From: Streptococcus anginosus
GTDB taxonomy: Bacteria; Bacillota; Bacilli; Lactobacillales; Streptococcaceae
Length of the DNA: 64,000 nt
Assembly: GCF_900636475.1 (NCBI RefSeq)
Contig: NZ_LR134283.1
Span: 1,798,001 to 1,862,000 of the forward strand
Reading direction: 5' to 3'
Below the pieces are notes generated by a model, which was not told where the DNA came from, did not search any database, and was given only the letters and a program-made list of their open reading frames with translations. Below, in pieces: positions 25,354 through 34,933 of the stretch (positions within the stretch are counted from its first letter, which is position 1; every line of letters starts with the position of its first letter). Both the position numbers and the translations under genes were made by a program.

Positions 25354-26001
25354 TTATATTTTTTCCACATAAAGCTGTTGAGCGATAGCAGAGTTGACTT
25401 GCAGCTCTTTTCCATTGACCTTGAGCGCATACAGTTGAGCGTAAGGATCGTATTGCTCCAGAATCAGCGTATCTCCCAGATGTAAATCGTGTTTTTCCAA
25501 ATATTTTAATAATTCAAATTCATCGTGAACTCGTGTTAAACGATAGATCCCAGCATTTTCGACTTGATCTAAAGTCAATTGGTATTTTTCGACCAATAAT
25601 TCACCTTTTGCAGGAATGGTTCCGCCGTGGGGACAGGTTTCTGGGAAATTCAGCATTTTTTCTAAGCGCTCGACAAATAATTCTGAAACGGTGTGTTCTA
25701 AGACTTCCGCTTCTTCATGGATTTGATCAGTCGTATATCCCAAATCATGTACGAGGAAAGCCTCGATGAGTCGGTGCTTGCGATATAGCTCAGAAACAAG
25801 ATGTAAACCAAGATCTGTCAGTAAATAACCGCTTGTTTTATCTTTTACAATCAATTTTTCGGCTTTCATCTTTTTAATCATTTCTGTAACAGCTGGGGGA
25901 GATACCTGCATTTGGGCGGCAATTTCTTTATTTGTAATTTTTTGAGTATGCGTACCAATCTCATAAATACATTTGAGGTAATCTTCTTTGTTTGGGGTCA
26001 T
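25354..26001 (-). CDS. scaR: Manganese-responsive regulator, DtxR/MntR family (ScaR-like)
   Basis: A 215-residue DtxR-family repressor. It has an N-terminal winged helix (MTPNKEDYLKCIYEIG, recognition helix VSPPAVTEMIKKM), a dimer/metal-binding domain (KHRLIEAFLVHDLGY, EEAEVLEHTVSELFVERL, NFPETCPHGGTIP) and a C-terminal FeoA/SH3-like domain. It resembles ScaR/PsaR/SloR, which repress scaCBA-type operons when Mn(II) is sufficient. It lies just downstream of its probable target operon, after a terminator. Confidence 0.9.
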   Translation of the reverse strand: MTPNKEDYLKCIYEIGTHTQKITNKEIAAQMQVSPPAVTEMIKKMKAEKLIVKDKTSGYLLTDLGLHLVSELYRKHRLIEAFLVHDLGYTTDQIHEEAEVLEHTVSELFVERLEKMLNFPETCPHGGTIPAKGELLVEKYQLTLDQVENAGIYRLTRVHDEFELLKYLEKHDLHLGDTLILEQYDPYAQLYALKVNGKELQVNSAIAQQLYVEKI

Positions 26002-26113
26002 GTTGTCCTTTTACTCCTTATCTTACTAGTATATCAAAAATAACTTAAGAATACAGCAGATAACCGCTTGTTTCAGAGAATGAAAGGCTTATTATTCAAG
26101 AAGAATTTCAAGT

Positions 26114-26148
26114 AAAAAGGAACTGGCAATCAATTCCGGCTCCTTTTT
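26114..26148 (-). terminator. Terminator of the scaCBA operon
   Basis: On the minus strand AAAAAGGAGCCGG pairs with CCAGTTCCTTTTT (G-U pairs) and ends in Ts, separating scaA from scaR. Confidence 0.78.
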
Positions 26149-26155
26149 CCATTTC

Positions 26156-27085
26156 TTATTTGCTAAGACCTTCTGAAATCTTATCTAAGTTCCATTTCAT
26201 CATATCGTAGTAGCTATCTCCTTTTTCACCTTTTTCAGCGATTGAATCAGTGAAAATCTTGGCATAAATTGGAATTTTTGTATCTTTTGAAACAGTCTTC
26301 ATTGGACGGTCATCAACACTACTTTCAACAAAGAGTGATGGCACTTTTGTTTTACGAAGTTTTTCAACCAATGTTTTGATTTGGTCTGGAGTTCCTTCTT
26401 CTTCTGTGTTGATTTCCCAGATGTAAGCAGATGGCACGCCGTAGGCTTTAGAGAAGTATTTGAAGCAACCTTCGCTGGTAACAATCATTTTCTTTTCAGC
26501 AGGAATGTTGTTGAATTTTGCTTTTGCTTCCTTGTCTAATGATTCGAGTTTTGCAGTGTAGGCTTTCAAATTCTTTTCGTAAGTTTCTTTATTTTTAGGA
26601 TCTTTTTCAATCAACCGTTTTGCAATATTTTTTGCATAGATAACTCCGTTTTCAAGATTGAGCCAAGCGTGTGGGTCTTCTTTTCCTTTTTCGCTTTGAC
26701 CTTCAAGATAGATGACCTCAACACCGTCACTTACAGCATAGTAATCTTTGTTTTCAGTCTTTTTCGCATTTTTAACTAATTTTGTAAACCAAGCATTTCC
26801 GCCGGTTTCCAAATTGATACCATTGTAGAAAATCAAATCAGCTTTTGATGTTTTTTTCACATCTTCTGGTAATGGTTCGTATTCATGTGGATCTTTTCCG
26901 ACAGGAACGATACTGTGCAGATTGATTTTATCACCGGCGATATTTTTTGTAATATCAGCGATGATCGAGTTGGTAGCAACAACATTCAATTTTGAATTCT
27001 TGGTAGAAGTTCCTTTTTGACCAGCGCAGGCAAAGAGTCCTACGACAGCCAAAAACAGAACGGCGATAAAACCTAATTTTTTCAT
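26156..27085 (-). CDS. scaA: Manganese-binding lipoprotein (ScaA/PsaA/FimA family, LraI)
   Basis: A 309-residue cluster A-I metal-binding lipoprotein. The lipobox LFAC puts the lipidated cysteine at residue 20. Metal ligands are in [30 protein letters not shown] and [10 protein letters not shown] (His, His, Glu, Asp). It delivers Mn(II) to the ScaBC transporter; members are also adhesin-associated antigens of oral streptococci. It is the last gene of the operon, 34 bases after scaB. Confidence 0.94.
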   Translation of the reverse strand: MKKLGFIAVLFLAVVGLFACAGQKGTSTKNSKLNVVATNSIIADITKNIAGDKINLHSIVPVGKDPHEYEPLPEDVKKTSKADLIFYNGINLETGGNAWFTKLVKNAKKTENKDYYAVSDGVEVIYLEGQSEKGKEDPHAWLNLENGVIYAKNIAKRLIEKDPKNKETYEKNLKAYTAKLESLDKEAKAKFNNIPAEKKMIVTSEGCFKYFSKAYGVPSAYIWEINTEEEGTPDQIKTLVEKLRKTKVPSLFVESSVDDRPMKTVSKDTKIPIYAKIFTDSIAEKGEKGDSYYDMMKWNLDKISEGLSK

Positions 27086-27119
27086 ATAAGGTTCTCCTTT
27101 AATAAATGAAATACTAATT

Positions 27120-27968
27120 TTATTTTAGCTTGGGTTTATTTTTTAGTTTGTTAAATCGTTGTTTTGGAGCGATAAAGAAACTAATGGCAAAGATAATGGC
27201 AGATGTCAGTACAATACTTGAGCCGGCCGCAACATTAAAGGTATAGCCAATGAAGAGTCCTAAGACAGATGCAATTGCCCCCAAGCTAGAAGACAAGATA
27301 ATCATTGTTTTAAGACTGTTAGCGTAAAGATAAGCCGTAGCAGCAGGTGTAATCAGCATGGCAACAATCAAAATTGTTCCCACGCTTTGCATAGCTGTAA
27401 CTGCAACCAGCGTCAAGAGAATCATTAAGAGATAATGATAAAAGTTGACTGGCATCCCCATCGCTTTTGCCAGAAGTGGATCGAAAGATGTAATCAATAA
27501 TTCTTTGAAGAACATTCCAATGACAATCAGGACAGCGATTCCGACACCGATTGTAATCCACATGTCGATGTCTTGTACGGCCAAGATATTCCCAAAAAGA
27601 ATATGGAAAAGGTCAGTTGAACTATTCGCAACCCCGATCAAGATGACTCCAAGAGCTAAAAAGGAGCTAAAAGTTATTCCAATGGCAGTATCACTTTTGA
27701 TAATTGAATTCCCTTTAATATAAGTAATAATGACCGAAGCTAAAAGTCCAAAAACAATGGCTCCGATAAAGAAGTTGATTCCTAAAATAAAGGAGAGTGC
27801 AACTCCTGGCAAGACTGCGTGTGAAATGGCATCGCCCATCAAGGACATGCCTCTTAGGATAATGAAGCAGCCAACTGCTCCAGCAACAATCCCGATGACA
27901 ATGGCCGTAATCAGTGCATTTTGTAGAAAATGGAAATTTTGTAGTCCATCAATAAATTCTGAAAACAT
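27120..27968 (-). CDS. scaB: Manganese ABC transporter permease ScaB
   Basis: A 282-residue ABC-3 family permease with about eight or nine membrane segments and the motif [16 protein letters not shown]. The start [16 protein letters not shown] at 27968 is preferred over an in-frame ATG at 27983. The former has GGAGG (inside the end of scaC) at the right spacing and sits two bases after the scaC stop. It transports Mn(II) received from ScaA. Confidence 0.93.
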   Translation of the reverse strand: MFSEFIDGLQNFHFLQNALITAIVIGIVAGAVGCFIILRGMSLMGDAISHAVLPGVALSFILGINFFIGAIVFGLLASVIITYIKGNSIIKSDTAIGITFSSFLALGVILIGVANSSTDLFHILFGNILAVQDIDMWITIGVGIAVLIVIGMFFKELLITSFDPLLAKAMGMPVNFYHYLLMILLTLVAVTAMQSVGTILIVAMLITPAATAYLYANSLKTMIILSSSLGAIASVLGLFIGYTFNVAAGSSIVLTSAIIFAISFFIAPKQRFNKLKNKPKLK

Positions 27969-27969
27969 A

Positions 27970-28689
27970 TTAGAGACCTCCATTCACAAAAAGCTGAGAG
28001 CCATAGGCTTTTTTCAAGTTTTCTTCTGTGAAAGTTGATGAAGTTTCCCCAATGGCAATGAGTTCTTTATTCAAAATTAAAACTTGATCAAAGTAATGTG
28101 GGACTTTTCCTAAGTCATGGTGGACGATGAGAATCGTTTTTCCTTGTTCTTTTAGATTGCGTAGCGTTGTCATGATAATTTCTTCGCTGATTGAATCAAT
28201 CCCGACAAATGGTTCATCTAGAAAGATACAGTCTGCTTCTTGTACCAGACAGCGCGCAATCAAGACCCGTTGAAATTGCCCTCCTGATAATTGGCTGATT
28301 TGGCGTTCAGCATAATCCTCTAAGCCGACAATGCGCAGCGCATTTGTCACCTTGTCCCAGTCTGTGCTTTTTAGTCTGTGAAACAATTTCACTTTTGGAT
28401 ACAGTCCAAGCGACACACATTCTTTTACTTTGATAGGAAAGTTGTAATCAATGTGAACTTTTTGTTCCACATAAGCTACATGGCTAAGTACTTTTGAGAA
28501 TTCTTTATCATCAAGATAAGTTTGTCCAGCGTGGTCAATGATGCCCAACATCCCTTTTAAAAGGGTGGATTTGCCAGCTCCGTTTGGACCGATAACTCCC
28601 ATGATAGTTGGGCCTTGGATTTCCAAAGAAATCTGATTGAGAGCAAGTGTCTCCTGATAAGAGACACTTAAATTTTCGATACGTATCAT
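27970..28689 (-). CDS. scaC: Manganese ABC transporter ATPase ScaC
   Basis: A 239-residue ABC ATPase: Walker [15 protein letters not shown]-loop YVEQKVHID, signature [13 protein letters not shown], Walker [14 protein letters not shown] and H-loop IVHHDLG. It is the first gene of scaCBA and follows a promoter covered by a metal-regulator operator. Confidence 0.95.
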   Translation of the reverse strand: MIRIENLSVSYQETLALNQISLEIQGPTIMGVIGPNGAGKSTLLKGMLGIIDHAGQTYLDDKEFSKVLSHVAYVEQKVHIDYNFPIKVKECVSLGLYPKVKLFHRLKSTDWDKVTNALRIVGLEDYAERQISQLSGGQFQRVLIARCLVQEADCIFLDEPFVGIDSISEEIIMTTLRNLKEQGKTILIVHHDLGKVPHYFDQVLILNKELIAIGETSSTFTEENLKKAYGSQLFVNGGL

Positions 28690-28709
28690 TTTTATACACC
28701 CCTACTGTT

Positions 28710-28748
28710 AATATACATTAAAATAAAAATTAAGTCAAGTTAATTTTT
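28710..28748 (-). promoter_or_regulatory. scaCBA promoter with ScaR-type operator
   Basis: On the minus strand, -35 TTGACT (28738-28733) and -10 TATATT (28715-28710) are 17 bases apart. A perfect 9-base inverted repeat, AAAAATTAA-N6-TTAATTTTT (28725-28748), spans the -35. Its position and sequence suit Mn(II)-dependent repression by the adjacent ScaR. Confidence 0.85.
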
Positions 28749-28849
28749 AGAATTTTTAAGAAAAATCAGAAGCAAGGTTTGCCAGAAAACTCCCTTTTGA
28801 TAAAAGTTTGATTATTCAGAACTTTTTTGATAGGATTAAGATAAAACAA

Positions 28850-28863
28850 TGAAAGCGAGAACA
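28850..28863 (+). promoter_or_regulatory. Possible CcpA cre site just before pepO
   Basis: TGAAAGCGAGAACA matches the cre consensus except at one core-flanking position. It is unusual in lying 3 bases before the pepO start codon, over the ribosome-binding region, so it would act as a roadblock. The overlap also includes a six-codon frame (ATG at 28849) whose stop overlaps the pepO ATG. Confidence 0.4.
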
Positions 28864-28865
28864 AG

Positions 28866-30761
28866 ATGACACGTTTACAAGATGATTTTTTTGACTATGT
28901 TAATGGTGAATGGGAAAAAACAGCAGTTATTCCTGATGACAAGCCTATGACAGGTGGATTTATGGATCTGGATCAAGATATTGAAAAATTGATGCTAGCT
29001 ACAACTGATAAATGGTTAGCAGGTCAAGATGTACCGGATGATCCAATCTTGCAAAATTTTGTGAAATACCATCGTTTGGTGGCAGATTTTGACGGACGGG
29101 AACAAGCAGGAGTTGCTCCAGCGATGCCGCTTGTGGAAGAATATAAAGCGCTTGGCTCTTTTAAGGAATTTGCAGATAAGATTGCTGAATATGAAATGGC
29201 TGGAAAGCCAAATTTCTTTACTTTTGATGTTGCTCCAGACTTTATGAATGCGCAAATGAATGTTCTCTGGGCCGATGCGCCTGGAATCATTTTGCCAGAT
29301 ACAACCTACTATGAAGAAGGAAATGAAAAAGGCAAGGAATTGCTGGCAATCTGGCGGAAAATGCAGGAAGAATTGTTGCCTAAATTTGGCTTTTCGGCAG
29401 AGGAAACAAAAGATATTTTGGATAAATATCTGGAATTGGATGCTAAATTAGCCAAGTATGTCCTCTCTAATGAAGAAAGTTCAGAATATGTGAAATTGTA
29501 TCATCCTTACGATTGGGCAGAGTTCACGAAGCTAGCTCCAGAATTGCCACTTGATGCGATTTTTACAGAGATTTTGGGACAAATCCCAGACAAGGTGATT
29601 GTTCCGCAAGAGCGCTTCTGGAAAGAGTTTGCGGCGGAATATTATTCAGAAAAGAATTGGGAGCATTTGCATGCGGCACTGAAGTTATTCTCTACTGGAG
29701 CATGGACTTCTTTGCTCACTGAAGAAATTCGTGTCCTTTCAGGTACCTATGCACGCGCTATCTCAGGTGTTCCAGAACCTCGTCCAAAAGAAAAGGCAGC
29801 TTACCAGCTAGCGCAAGGTCCATATAACCAAGCACTTGGTTTGTGGTATGCGGGAGAAAAATTCTCACCTGAAGCAAAAGCAGATGTAGAGCACAAAGTT
29901 GCTGCTATGATTGATGTTTATAAGTCGCGTCTGGAAACGGCGGATTGGCTCGCTAAGGAAACACGTGACAAAGCGATTGTCAAGCTCAATGTCATCACAC
30001 CGCATATCGGCTATCCAGAGAAATTGCCAGAAACCTATGAGAAAAAAGTGATTGATGAGAATTTGAGCTTAGTTGAAAATACTCGAAACTTAGCAAAAAT
30101 TTCTATTGCGCATACATGGAGCAAGTGGAACAAGGAAGTGGATCGCAGTGAATGGCACATGCCAGCTCATATGGTCAACGCGTATTATGACCCACAGCAA
30201 AATCAAATTGTGTTCCCAGCAGCTATTCTCCAAGCGCCATTTTATGATTTACATCAATCTTCATCAGCCAACTATGGCGGTATCGGTGCGGTGATTGCTC
30301 ATGAAATTTCTCATGCCTTTGACTCAAATGGAGCTTCATTTGACGAACACGGAAGTTTGAACAATTGGTGGAAGCTAGAAGATTACGAGGCCTTTCAAGC
30401 ACGTACTCAAAAGGTGATTGAGCAATTTGACGGACAGGATTCTTACGGTGCTAAAGTCAATGGGAAACTAACTGTTTCAGAAAATATTGCAGACCTTGGT
30501 GGTATTGCGGCAGCACTGGAAGCCGCTAAGAAAGAAGCAGACTTCTCTGCAGAAGAATTCTTTACTAATTTTGCCCGTATCTGGCGCATGAAAGCTCGTC
30601 CAGAATACATGCAAATGTTAGCCAGCGTGGACGTGCATGCTCCCGGCAAACTTCGGACAAATGTTCAATTGCCAAACTTTGATGATTTCTTTACGACTTT
30701 TGATGTTAAAGAAGGCGATGGCATGTGGCGCAAACCAGAAGACCGCGTGATTATTTGGTAA
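28866..30761 (+). CDS. pepO: Endopeptidase O (neprilysin-like M13 metallopeptidase)
   Basis: A 631-residue M13 zinc endopeptidase. The motif IAHEISHAFDSNGASF (HEXXH) lies near residue 477 and ENIADLGGIAAALEA (third zinc ligand Glu) near 537; NAYYDPQQNQIVFPAA is the family substrate loop. There is no signal peptide, although streptococcal PepO is also reported on the cell surface. It degrades oligopeptides. It is divergent from scaCBA, the arrangement known from S. gordonii and S. parasanguinis. No strong Shine-Dalgarno sequence is seen. Confidence 0.93.
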   Translation: MTRLQDDFFDYVNGEWEKTAVIPDDKPMTGGFMDLDQDIEKLMLATTDKWLAGQDVPDDPILQNFVKYHRLVADFDGREQAGVAPAMPLVEEYKALGSFKEFADKIAEYEMAGKPNFFTFDVAPDFMNAQMNVLWADAPGIILPDTTYYEEGNEKGKELLAIWRKMQEELLPKFGFSAEETKDILDKYLELDAKLAKYVLSNEESSEYVKLYHPYDWAEFTKLAPELPLDAIFTEILGQIPDKVIVPQERFWKEFAAEYYSEKNWEHLHAALKLFSTGAWTSLLTEEIRVLSGTYARAISGVPEPRPKEKAAYQLAQGPYNQALGLWYAGEKFSPEAKADVEHKVAAMIDVYKSRLETADWLAKETRDKAIVKLNVITPHIGYPEKLPETYEKKVIDENLSLVENTRNLAKISIAHTWSKWNKEVDRSEWHMPAHMVNAYYDPQQNQIVFPAAILQAPFYDLHQSSSANYGGIGAVIAHEISHAFDSNGASFDEHGSLNNWWKLEDYEAFQARTQKVIEQFDGQDSYGAKVNGKLTVSENIADLGGIAAALEAAKKEADFSAEEFFTNFARIWRMKARPEYMQMLASVDVHAPGKLRTNVQLPNFDDFFTTFDVKEGDGMWRKPEDRVIIW

Positions 30762-30776
30762 TGGTTCACTTTACTT

Positions 30777-30788
30777 AAAACCAGTTGG
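30777..30788 (+). terminator. Left half of a second IS-split terminator
   Basis: AAAACCAGTTGG, shortly after the pepO stop, is complementary (one G-U, one bulge) to CCAGCTGTTTTTTT at 32046-32059 beyond the second IS element. The original pepO terminator thus appears to have been split in its loop. Confidence 0.55.
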
Positions 30789-30869
30789 AAGGCACTAGCC
30801 CCATAAAATGAGACACAAGAAAAACTCTCCTGTTGAAATCTAGTAAACTAGAAACAGGAGTGTTTTGTT

Positions 30870-31163
30870 ATGGTCAAAAAAGCGTATTCGGTAGAAACTA
30901 AGTTAGCCTGTATAGAAATGAAGAAAGCAGGTAAGTCCAATAAGGTTATCATGGAGACTCTGGGCATCAAAAATGTTAGTCAGGTCAAAACCTGGTGGCG
31001 ATGGTATCAGAATGATGAACTGCACCGTTTCCACCAACCTGTGGGGAAACAATATACCTACGGTAAAGGAATGGAACAGCTATCTGAAGTGGAACAACTA
31101 CGCCTACTACAGGTGGAATTGCTAAAAAAGTATCGGAGCTTGGTAAGGTCATTGACACAGTAA
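30870..31163 (+). CDS. IS3-family transposase OrfA (short type)
   Basis: A 97-residue OrfA. Its N-terminal helix-turn-helix (YSVETKLACIEMKKAGKSNK) recognises the IS ends, and a leucine-rich coiled segment (VEQLRLLQVELLKKY) precedes the slippery AAAAAAG. It looks intact but cannot form a working OrfAB with the broken OrfB. Confidence 0.78.
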   Translation: MVKKAYSVETKLACIEMKKAGKSNKVIMETLGIKNVSQVKTWWRWYQNDELHRFHQPVGKQYTYGKGMEQLSEVEQLRLLQVELLKKYRSLVRSLTQ

Positions 31164-32001
31164 GTCTTATCAAGCTGGTGGAAGAATACAAAAACGTCTG
31201 CCCAGTATCCGTCATTCTGGACTGTTTCGGTATCAAACGATCCACTTTCTACCGTTGGAAAGCAGAAGGTGAAAAACCTAAGAAAAGGGACGAGGTTGTA
31301 GAAAAAATAGAGCGAATCTGTATGGAAAATCAGTTTATCTACGGCTATCGTACCATCACTCGATTGCTTTAGAAAATTCATGGACTAGTTGTCAATCATA
31401 AGAAAGTTTATCGTATCATGAAGGAGAATGGTTGGCTCTGTCGTGCCCGTCCTAAGAAGGTGCCAAATCTAGGTAAGCCCTACTATGTAACAGAGAATAA
31501 GCTAGACCGTGATTTTAAAGCAGAAAAGTCACTGGAGAAGCTAGTCACAGACATGACCTACCTCTACTTTGGAAACTGTAAACTCTACCTTTCCTCTATC
31601 ATGGATCTCTATAATCGTGAAATTGTGGCTTATACCATCTCATATTGTCAGGATACGGACTTTGTGTTGGATACTTTGAACCAACTGAATGTGTCTCAAG
31701 GAGCGCTCTTGCACAGCGATCAGGGCTCTGTCTACACCTCAAAAGCATATTACCAGGCTTGCACAGAAAAAGACATTATCCGCTCTATGTCCCGTAAGGG
31801 AACACCAGCGGATAATGCCTGTATCGAATGGTTTCATTCTGTCCTAAAGTCTGAAACCTTCTATCTCCATAACTGGAGAAACTTAACCAAAGATAGTAGA
31901 ACAGATATTGTTAATCTTACATCATATTTTATAATGAAACTAGAATTCAACAGAGATGAAACGACCGGTCTCCTGTAGATTACAGAAAACGGGCCGCCTA
32001 A
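31130..32001 (+). pseudogene. IS3-family transposase OrfB, multiply disrupted
   Basis: In the -1 frame the protein reads VSELGKVIDTVSLIKLVEE and on to TRLL, then a TAG stop at 31370-31372 where glutamine is expected. It resumes KIHGLVVNHKKVYRIMKENG with DDE residues in LVTDMTYLYF, LHSDQGSVYTS and ACIEWFHSVLKSE. Near 31920 the frame shifts. The remaining C-terminus (IFYNETRIQQR, stop, NDRSPVDYRKRAA) carries a further TGA and ends at 31999-32001. Confidence 0.82.
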
Positions 32002-32045
32002 AAAAGGGGGCTTCTGTCCCATTATTGGGGTGCAGTACCGAATGA

Positions 32046-32059
32046 CCAGCTGTTTTTTT
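32046..32059 (+). terminator. Right half of the second IS-split terminator
   Basis: CCAGCTGTTTTTTT complements 30777-30788 and carries the T tract of the former pepO terminator. Confidence 0.55.
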
Positions 32060-32118
32060 GTGTTTGAGAATATAGAAACAGACTTTCCTTAATTATGCCT
32101 TTTAAAATCGCCTAAAAA

Positions 32119-32127
32119 TGGTATAAT
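32119..32127 (+). promoter_or_regulatory. leuS promoter (extended -10)
   Basis: TGGTATAAT is an extended -10 (hexamer 32122-32127), 29 bases before leuS. The leader is far too short for a T-box, so leucyl-tRNA synthetase is not T-box controlled here. Confidence 0.6.
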
Positions 32128-32155
32128 AATAACATCACAAAATTGGAGTGAATCA

Positions 32156-34660
32156 ATGACTTTTTATAATCACAAATCAATTGAAAAAAAATGGCAAAAT
32201 TATTGGGCGGAAAATCATACGTTTAAAACAGGAACAGACGATGATAAACCAAATTTTTATGCGTTGGATATGTTCCCTTACCCGTCTGGAGCTGGTCTTC
32301 ACGTAGGACACCCAGAAGGCTATACGGCGACTGATATTCTTAGCCGCTACAAACGTGCTCAAGGCTACAACGTTCTTCACCCAATGGGCTGGGATGCTTT
32401 CGGACTTCCTGCCGAGCAATACGCAATGGATACAGGTAATGACCCTGCTGAATTCACGGCGGAAAATATTGCCAACTTCAAACGCCAAATCAATGCACTG
32501 GGTTTCTCTTATGACTGGGATCGTGAAGTGAACACAACGGATCCTAACTACTACAAATGGACTCAGTGGATTTTCACAAAATTATATGAAAAAGGGTTGG
32601 CATACGAAGCTGAAGTGCCAGTTAACTGGGTTGAAGAACTAGGTACAGCCATCGCTAACGAAGAAGTGCTTCCTGACGGAACATCTGAACGTGGTGGTTA
32701 CCCAGTTGTTCGTAAACCAATGCGCCAATGGATGCTGAAAATCACAGCTTATGCTGAACGTCTGCTCGAAGATTTAGAAGACCTTGATTGGCCAGAGTCT
32801 ATCAAGGACATGCAGCGTAACTGGATTGGTAAATCAACTGGTGCCAATGTTACCTTTAAAATTAAGGATACTGATAAAGATTTCACTGTCTTTACCACTC
32901 GCCCAGATACCCTCTTTGGTGCGACTTATGCTGTTTTAGCGCCTGAACACCCACTTGTTGATGTGATTACAACACCAGAACAAGCGCAAGCTGTTGCTGA
33001 CTACAAACATCAAGCAAGCCTTAAATCTGACCTTGCTCGTACAGACCTTGCTAAAGAAAAAACAGGTGTCTGGACTGGTAGCTATGCCATTAATCCAGTA
33101 AATGGCAAGGAAATCCCAATCTGGATTGCAGACTATGTTCTTGTAAGCTACGGTACTGGTGCTATCATGGCGGTTCCTGCTCACGATACACGTGACTGGG
33201 AATTTGCCAAGCAATTTCATTTGGAAATCATTCCAGTTCTTGAAGGCGGAAATGTTGAGGAAGGAGCTTTCACAGAAGACGGTCTTCACATCAATTCTGG
33301 CTTCTTAGACGGCCTTGATAAAGCACAAGCTATCGATAAAATGGTTGACTGGCTGGAAGCAGAAGGCGTTGGTAACAAGAAAGTGACTTACCGCTTGCGT
33401 GACTGGCTCTTCTCACGTCAACGTTATTGGGGTGAACCAATCCCAATCATCCATTGGGAAGACGGCACAACAACAGCTGTTCCAGAAGAGCAATTGCCGC
33501 TTGTATTGCCAGTAACCAAAGACATCAAACCTTCAGGTACAGGTGAAAGCCCACTTGCTAACTTGACCGATTGGCTGGAAGTGACGCGTGAAGATGGGAT
33601 GAAAGGTCGCCGTGAAACAAACACAATGCCACAATGGGCAGGCTCTAGCTGGTATTATCTTCGCTATATCGACCCACACAACGATGAAAAATTAGCTGAT
33701 GAAGAATTACTCAAGGCTTGGCTGCCGGTTGACATTTACATTGGTGGTGCAGAACATGCAGTGCTTCACCTTCTTTATGCTCGTTTCTGGCACAAATTCC
33801 TTTATGATTTAGGTGTCGTTTCAACCAAAGAACCATTCCAAAGACTCTTTAACCAAGGGATGATTTTAGGAACAAGCTACCGCGACCACCGTGGTGCACT
33901 TGTGGCAACTGATAAAGTTGAAAAACGTGATGGTTCATTCTTCCACATTGAAACTGGTGAAGAACTTGAACAAGCACCAGCGAAAATGTCTAAATCACTA
34001 AAAAACGTTGTGAACCCTGACGATGTGGTTGAACGTTATGGTGCAGACACACTTCGAGTGTACGAAATGTTCATGGGACCACTTGATGCCTCAATCGCAT
34101 GGTCTGAAGAAGGTCTTGAAGGCTCACGTAAATTCCTCGACCGCGTCTATCGCTTGTTGACAACAAAAGAAATTGTTGCAGAAAACAGTGGCGCACTTGA
34201 TAAAGTCTACAACCAGACAGTCAAGGCAGTGACCGAGCAGCTTGAGGAACTCAAGTTTAACACAGCCATTGCTCAATTGATGGTATTCGTCAACGCTGCC
34301 AATAAAGAAGACAAACTCTTTGTTGGCTACGCTAAAGGTTTTGTACAATTGTTAGCACCATTTGCACCACACCTTTCTGAAGAATTGTGGCAAACATTGA
34401 CACAATCAGGTGAATCAATTTCATACGTTCCTTGGCCAACATGGGATGAAGCAAAACTCGTTGAAGATGAGGTTGAAATTGTCGTGCAAATCAAGGGGAA
34501 GGTTCGTGCGAAACTTGTGGTCGCAAAAGACTCAAGCCGTGAAGAGCTTGAAAAGCTTGCCCTTACCAATGAAAAAATCCAGTCTGAAATCGCTGAAAAA
34601 CAAGTGGTTAAGGTGATTGTAGTCCCTAACAAACTTGTTAATATTGTTGTCAAGTCATAG
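32156..34660 (+). CDS. leuS: Leucyl-tRNA synthetase
   Basis: An 834-residue class I synthetase. HIGH-type motif [13 protein letters not shown] is near residue 47. The CP1 editing domain is present ([26 protein letters not shown], with the Thr-rich and DTRD editing elements). The leucine-specific region and WYYLRYIDP follow, then the KMSKS motif [15 protein letters not shown] near 614 and the C-terminal anticodon/tRNA-binding part. Length is normal. A sequence resembling its 3' end follows at 34693. Confidence 0.97.
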   Translation: MTFYNHKSIEKKWQNYWAENHTFKTGTDDDKPNFYALDMFPYPSGAGLHVGHPEGYTATDILSRYKRAQGYNVLHPMGWDAFGLPAEQYAMDTGNDPAEFTAENIANFKRQINALGFSYDWDREVNTTDPNYYKWTQWIFTKLYEKGLAYEAEVPVNWVEELGTAIANEEVLPDGTSERGGYPVVRKPMRQWMLKITAYAERLLEDLEDLDWPESIKDMQRNWIGKSTGANVTFKIKDTDKDFTVFTTRPDTLFGATYAVLAPEHPLVDVITTPEQAQAVADYKHQASLKSDLARTDLAKEKTGVWTGSYAINPVNGKEIPIWIADYVLVSYGTGAIMAVPAHDTRDWEFAKQFHLEIIPVLEGGNVEEGAFTEDGLHINSGFLDGLDKAQAIDKMVDWLEAEGVGNKKVTYRLRDWLFSRQRYWGEPIPIIHWEDGTTTAVPEEQLPLVLPVTKDIKPSGTGESPLANLTDWLEVTREDGMKGRRETNTMPQWAGSSWYYLRYIDPHNDEKLADEELLKAWLPVDIYIGGAEHAVLHLLYARFWHKFLYDLGVVSTKEPFQRLFNQGMILGTSYRDHRGALVATDKVEKRDGSFFHIETGEELEQAPAKMSKSLKNVVNPDDVVERYGADTLRVYEMFMGPLDASIAWSEEGLEGSRKFLDRVYRLLTTKEIVAENSGALDKVYNQTVKAVTEQLEELKFNTAIAQLMVFVNAANKEDKLFVGYAKGFVQLLAPFAPHLSEELWQTLTQSGESISYVPWPTWDEAKLVEDEVEIVVQIKGKVRAKLVVAKDSSREELEKLALTNEKIQSEIAEKQVVKVIVVPNKLVNIVVKS

Positions 34661-34692
34661 GTTCTGTTAGCCTTATCTGCAACCTTCAATAA

Positions 34693-34743
34693 CGTTTCAA
34701 GCTGTTGGAGCTACCTAAATTGGTGAATATTGTTGCGAAATAA
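34693..34743 (+). pseudogene. Fragment resembling the leuS 3' end
   Basis: Just after leuS, a frame reads RFKLLELPKLVNIVAK then stop. The true LeuS C-terminus reads [17 protein letters not shown] then stop. The shared KLVNIV-K-stop and similar preceding residues suggest a vestigial second copy of the leuS end, about 80 bases downstream of the first, for example from an old recombination. The match is short, so chance cannot be excluded. Confidence 0.5.
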
Positions 34744-34753
34744 AAGAAAAATG

Positions 34754-34784
34754 AGGATTCTGATAACATTTGGAATCCTTTTTT
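34754..34784 (+). terminator. Intrinsic terminator after leuS
   Basis: AGGATTC pairs with GAATCCT around a 12-base loop and is followed by six Ts. The rest of the 273-base gap holds the leuS-like fragment and the promoter/operator of the next operon. Confidence 0.8.
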
Positions 34785-34826
34785 GCTACCTCTAAAAAAT
34801 TTAATTCACTTTTTTTCATTTTCCTC

Positions 34827-34857
34827 TTGACATGGAACTCGTTCCAGATTGTACAAT
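34827..34857 (+). promoter_or_regulatory. Promoter with LacI-type operator for the HAD/LacI operon
   Basis: The -35 is TTGACA (34827-34832) and the -10 is TACAAT (34852-34857), with a 19-base spacer. The spacer holds TGGAAC-TC-GTTCCA (34833-34846), a 6-base-arm palindrome of the kind LacI-family repressors bind. The LacI gene at 35778 is in this operon, so autoregulation is likely. Confidence 0.68.
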
Positions 34858-34933
34858 GAAGTCAAGCTAGCGAAGAAATAAGATTTGAACTCGGAGTGGA
34901 GCGCAAATCCATAAAGAAAAGGAGAGAAAAATC

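Larger units (their letters stand above)
30794..32036 (+). mobile_element. Second IS3-family insertion sequence, decayed
   Basis: Imperfect terminal repeats (GCCCCATAAAATGAGACA near 30798, and the complement of TGTCCCATTATTGGGGTGC near 32015-32033) flank OrfA/OrfB genes with an A6G slippery site at 31124-31130. OrfB has at least two stops and a frameshift. It is a different IS from the one at 14919 (OrfA is only 97 residues and not closely similar). Confidence 0.83.

Noticed and set aside
32037..32155. Possible T-box leader before leuS
   Set aside because: Only about 30 bases separate the extended -10 from the start codon, and no T-box sequence or antiterminator is present.
34841..34846. MalR- or CcpA-type site at the HAD/LacI promoter
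   Set aside because: TGGAACTCGTTCCA lacks the central CG pair at the cre position and fits better as the operator of the LacI-type gene in the same operon.
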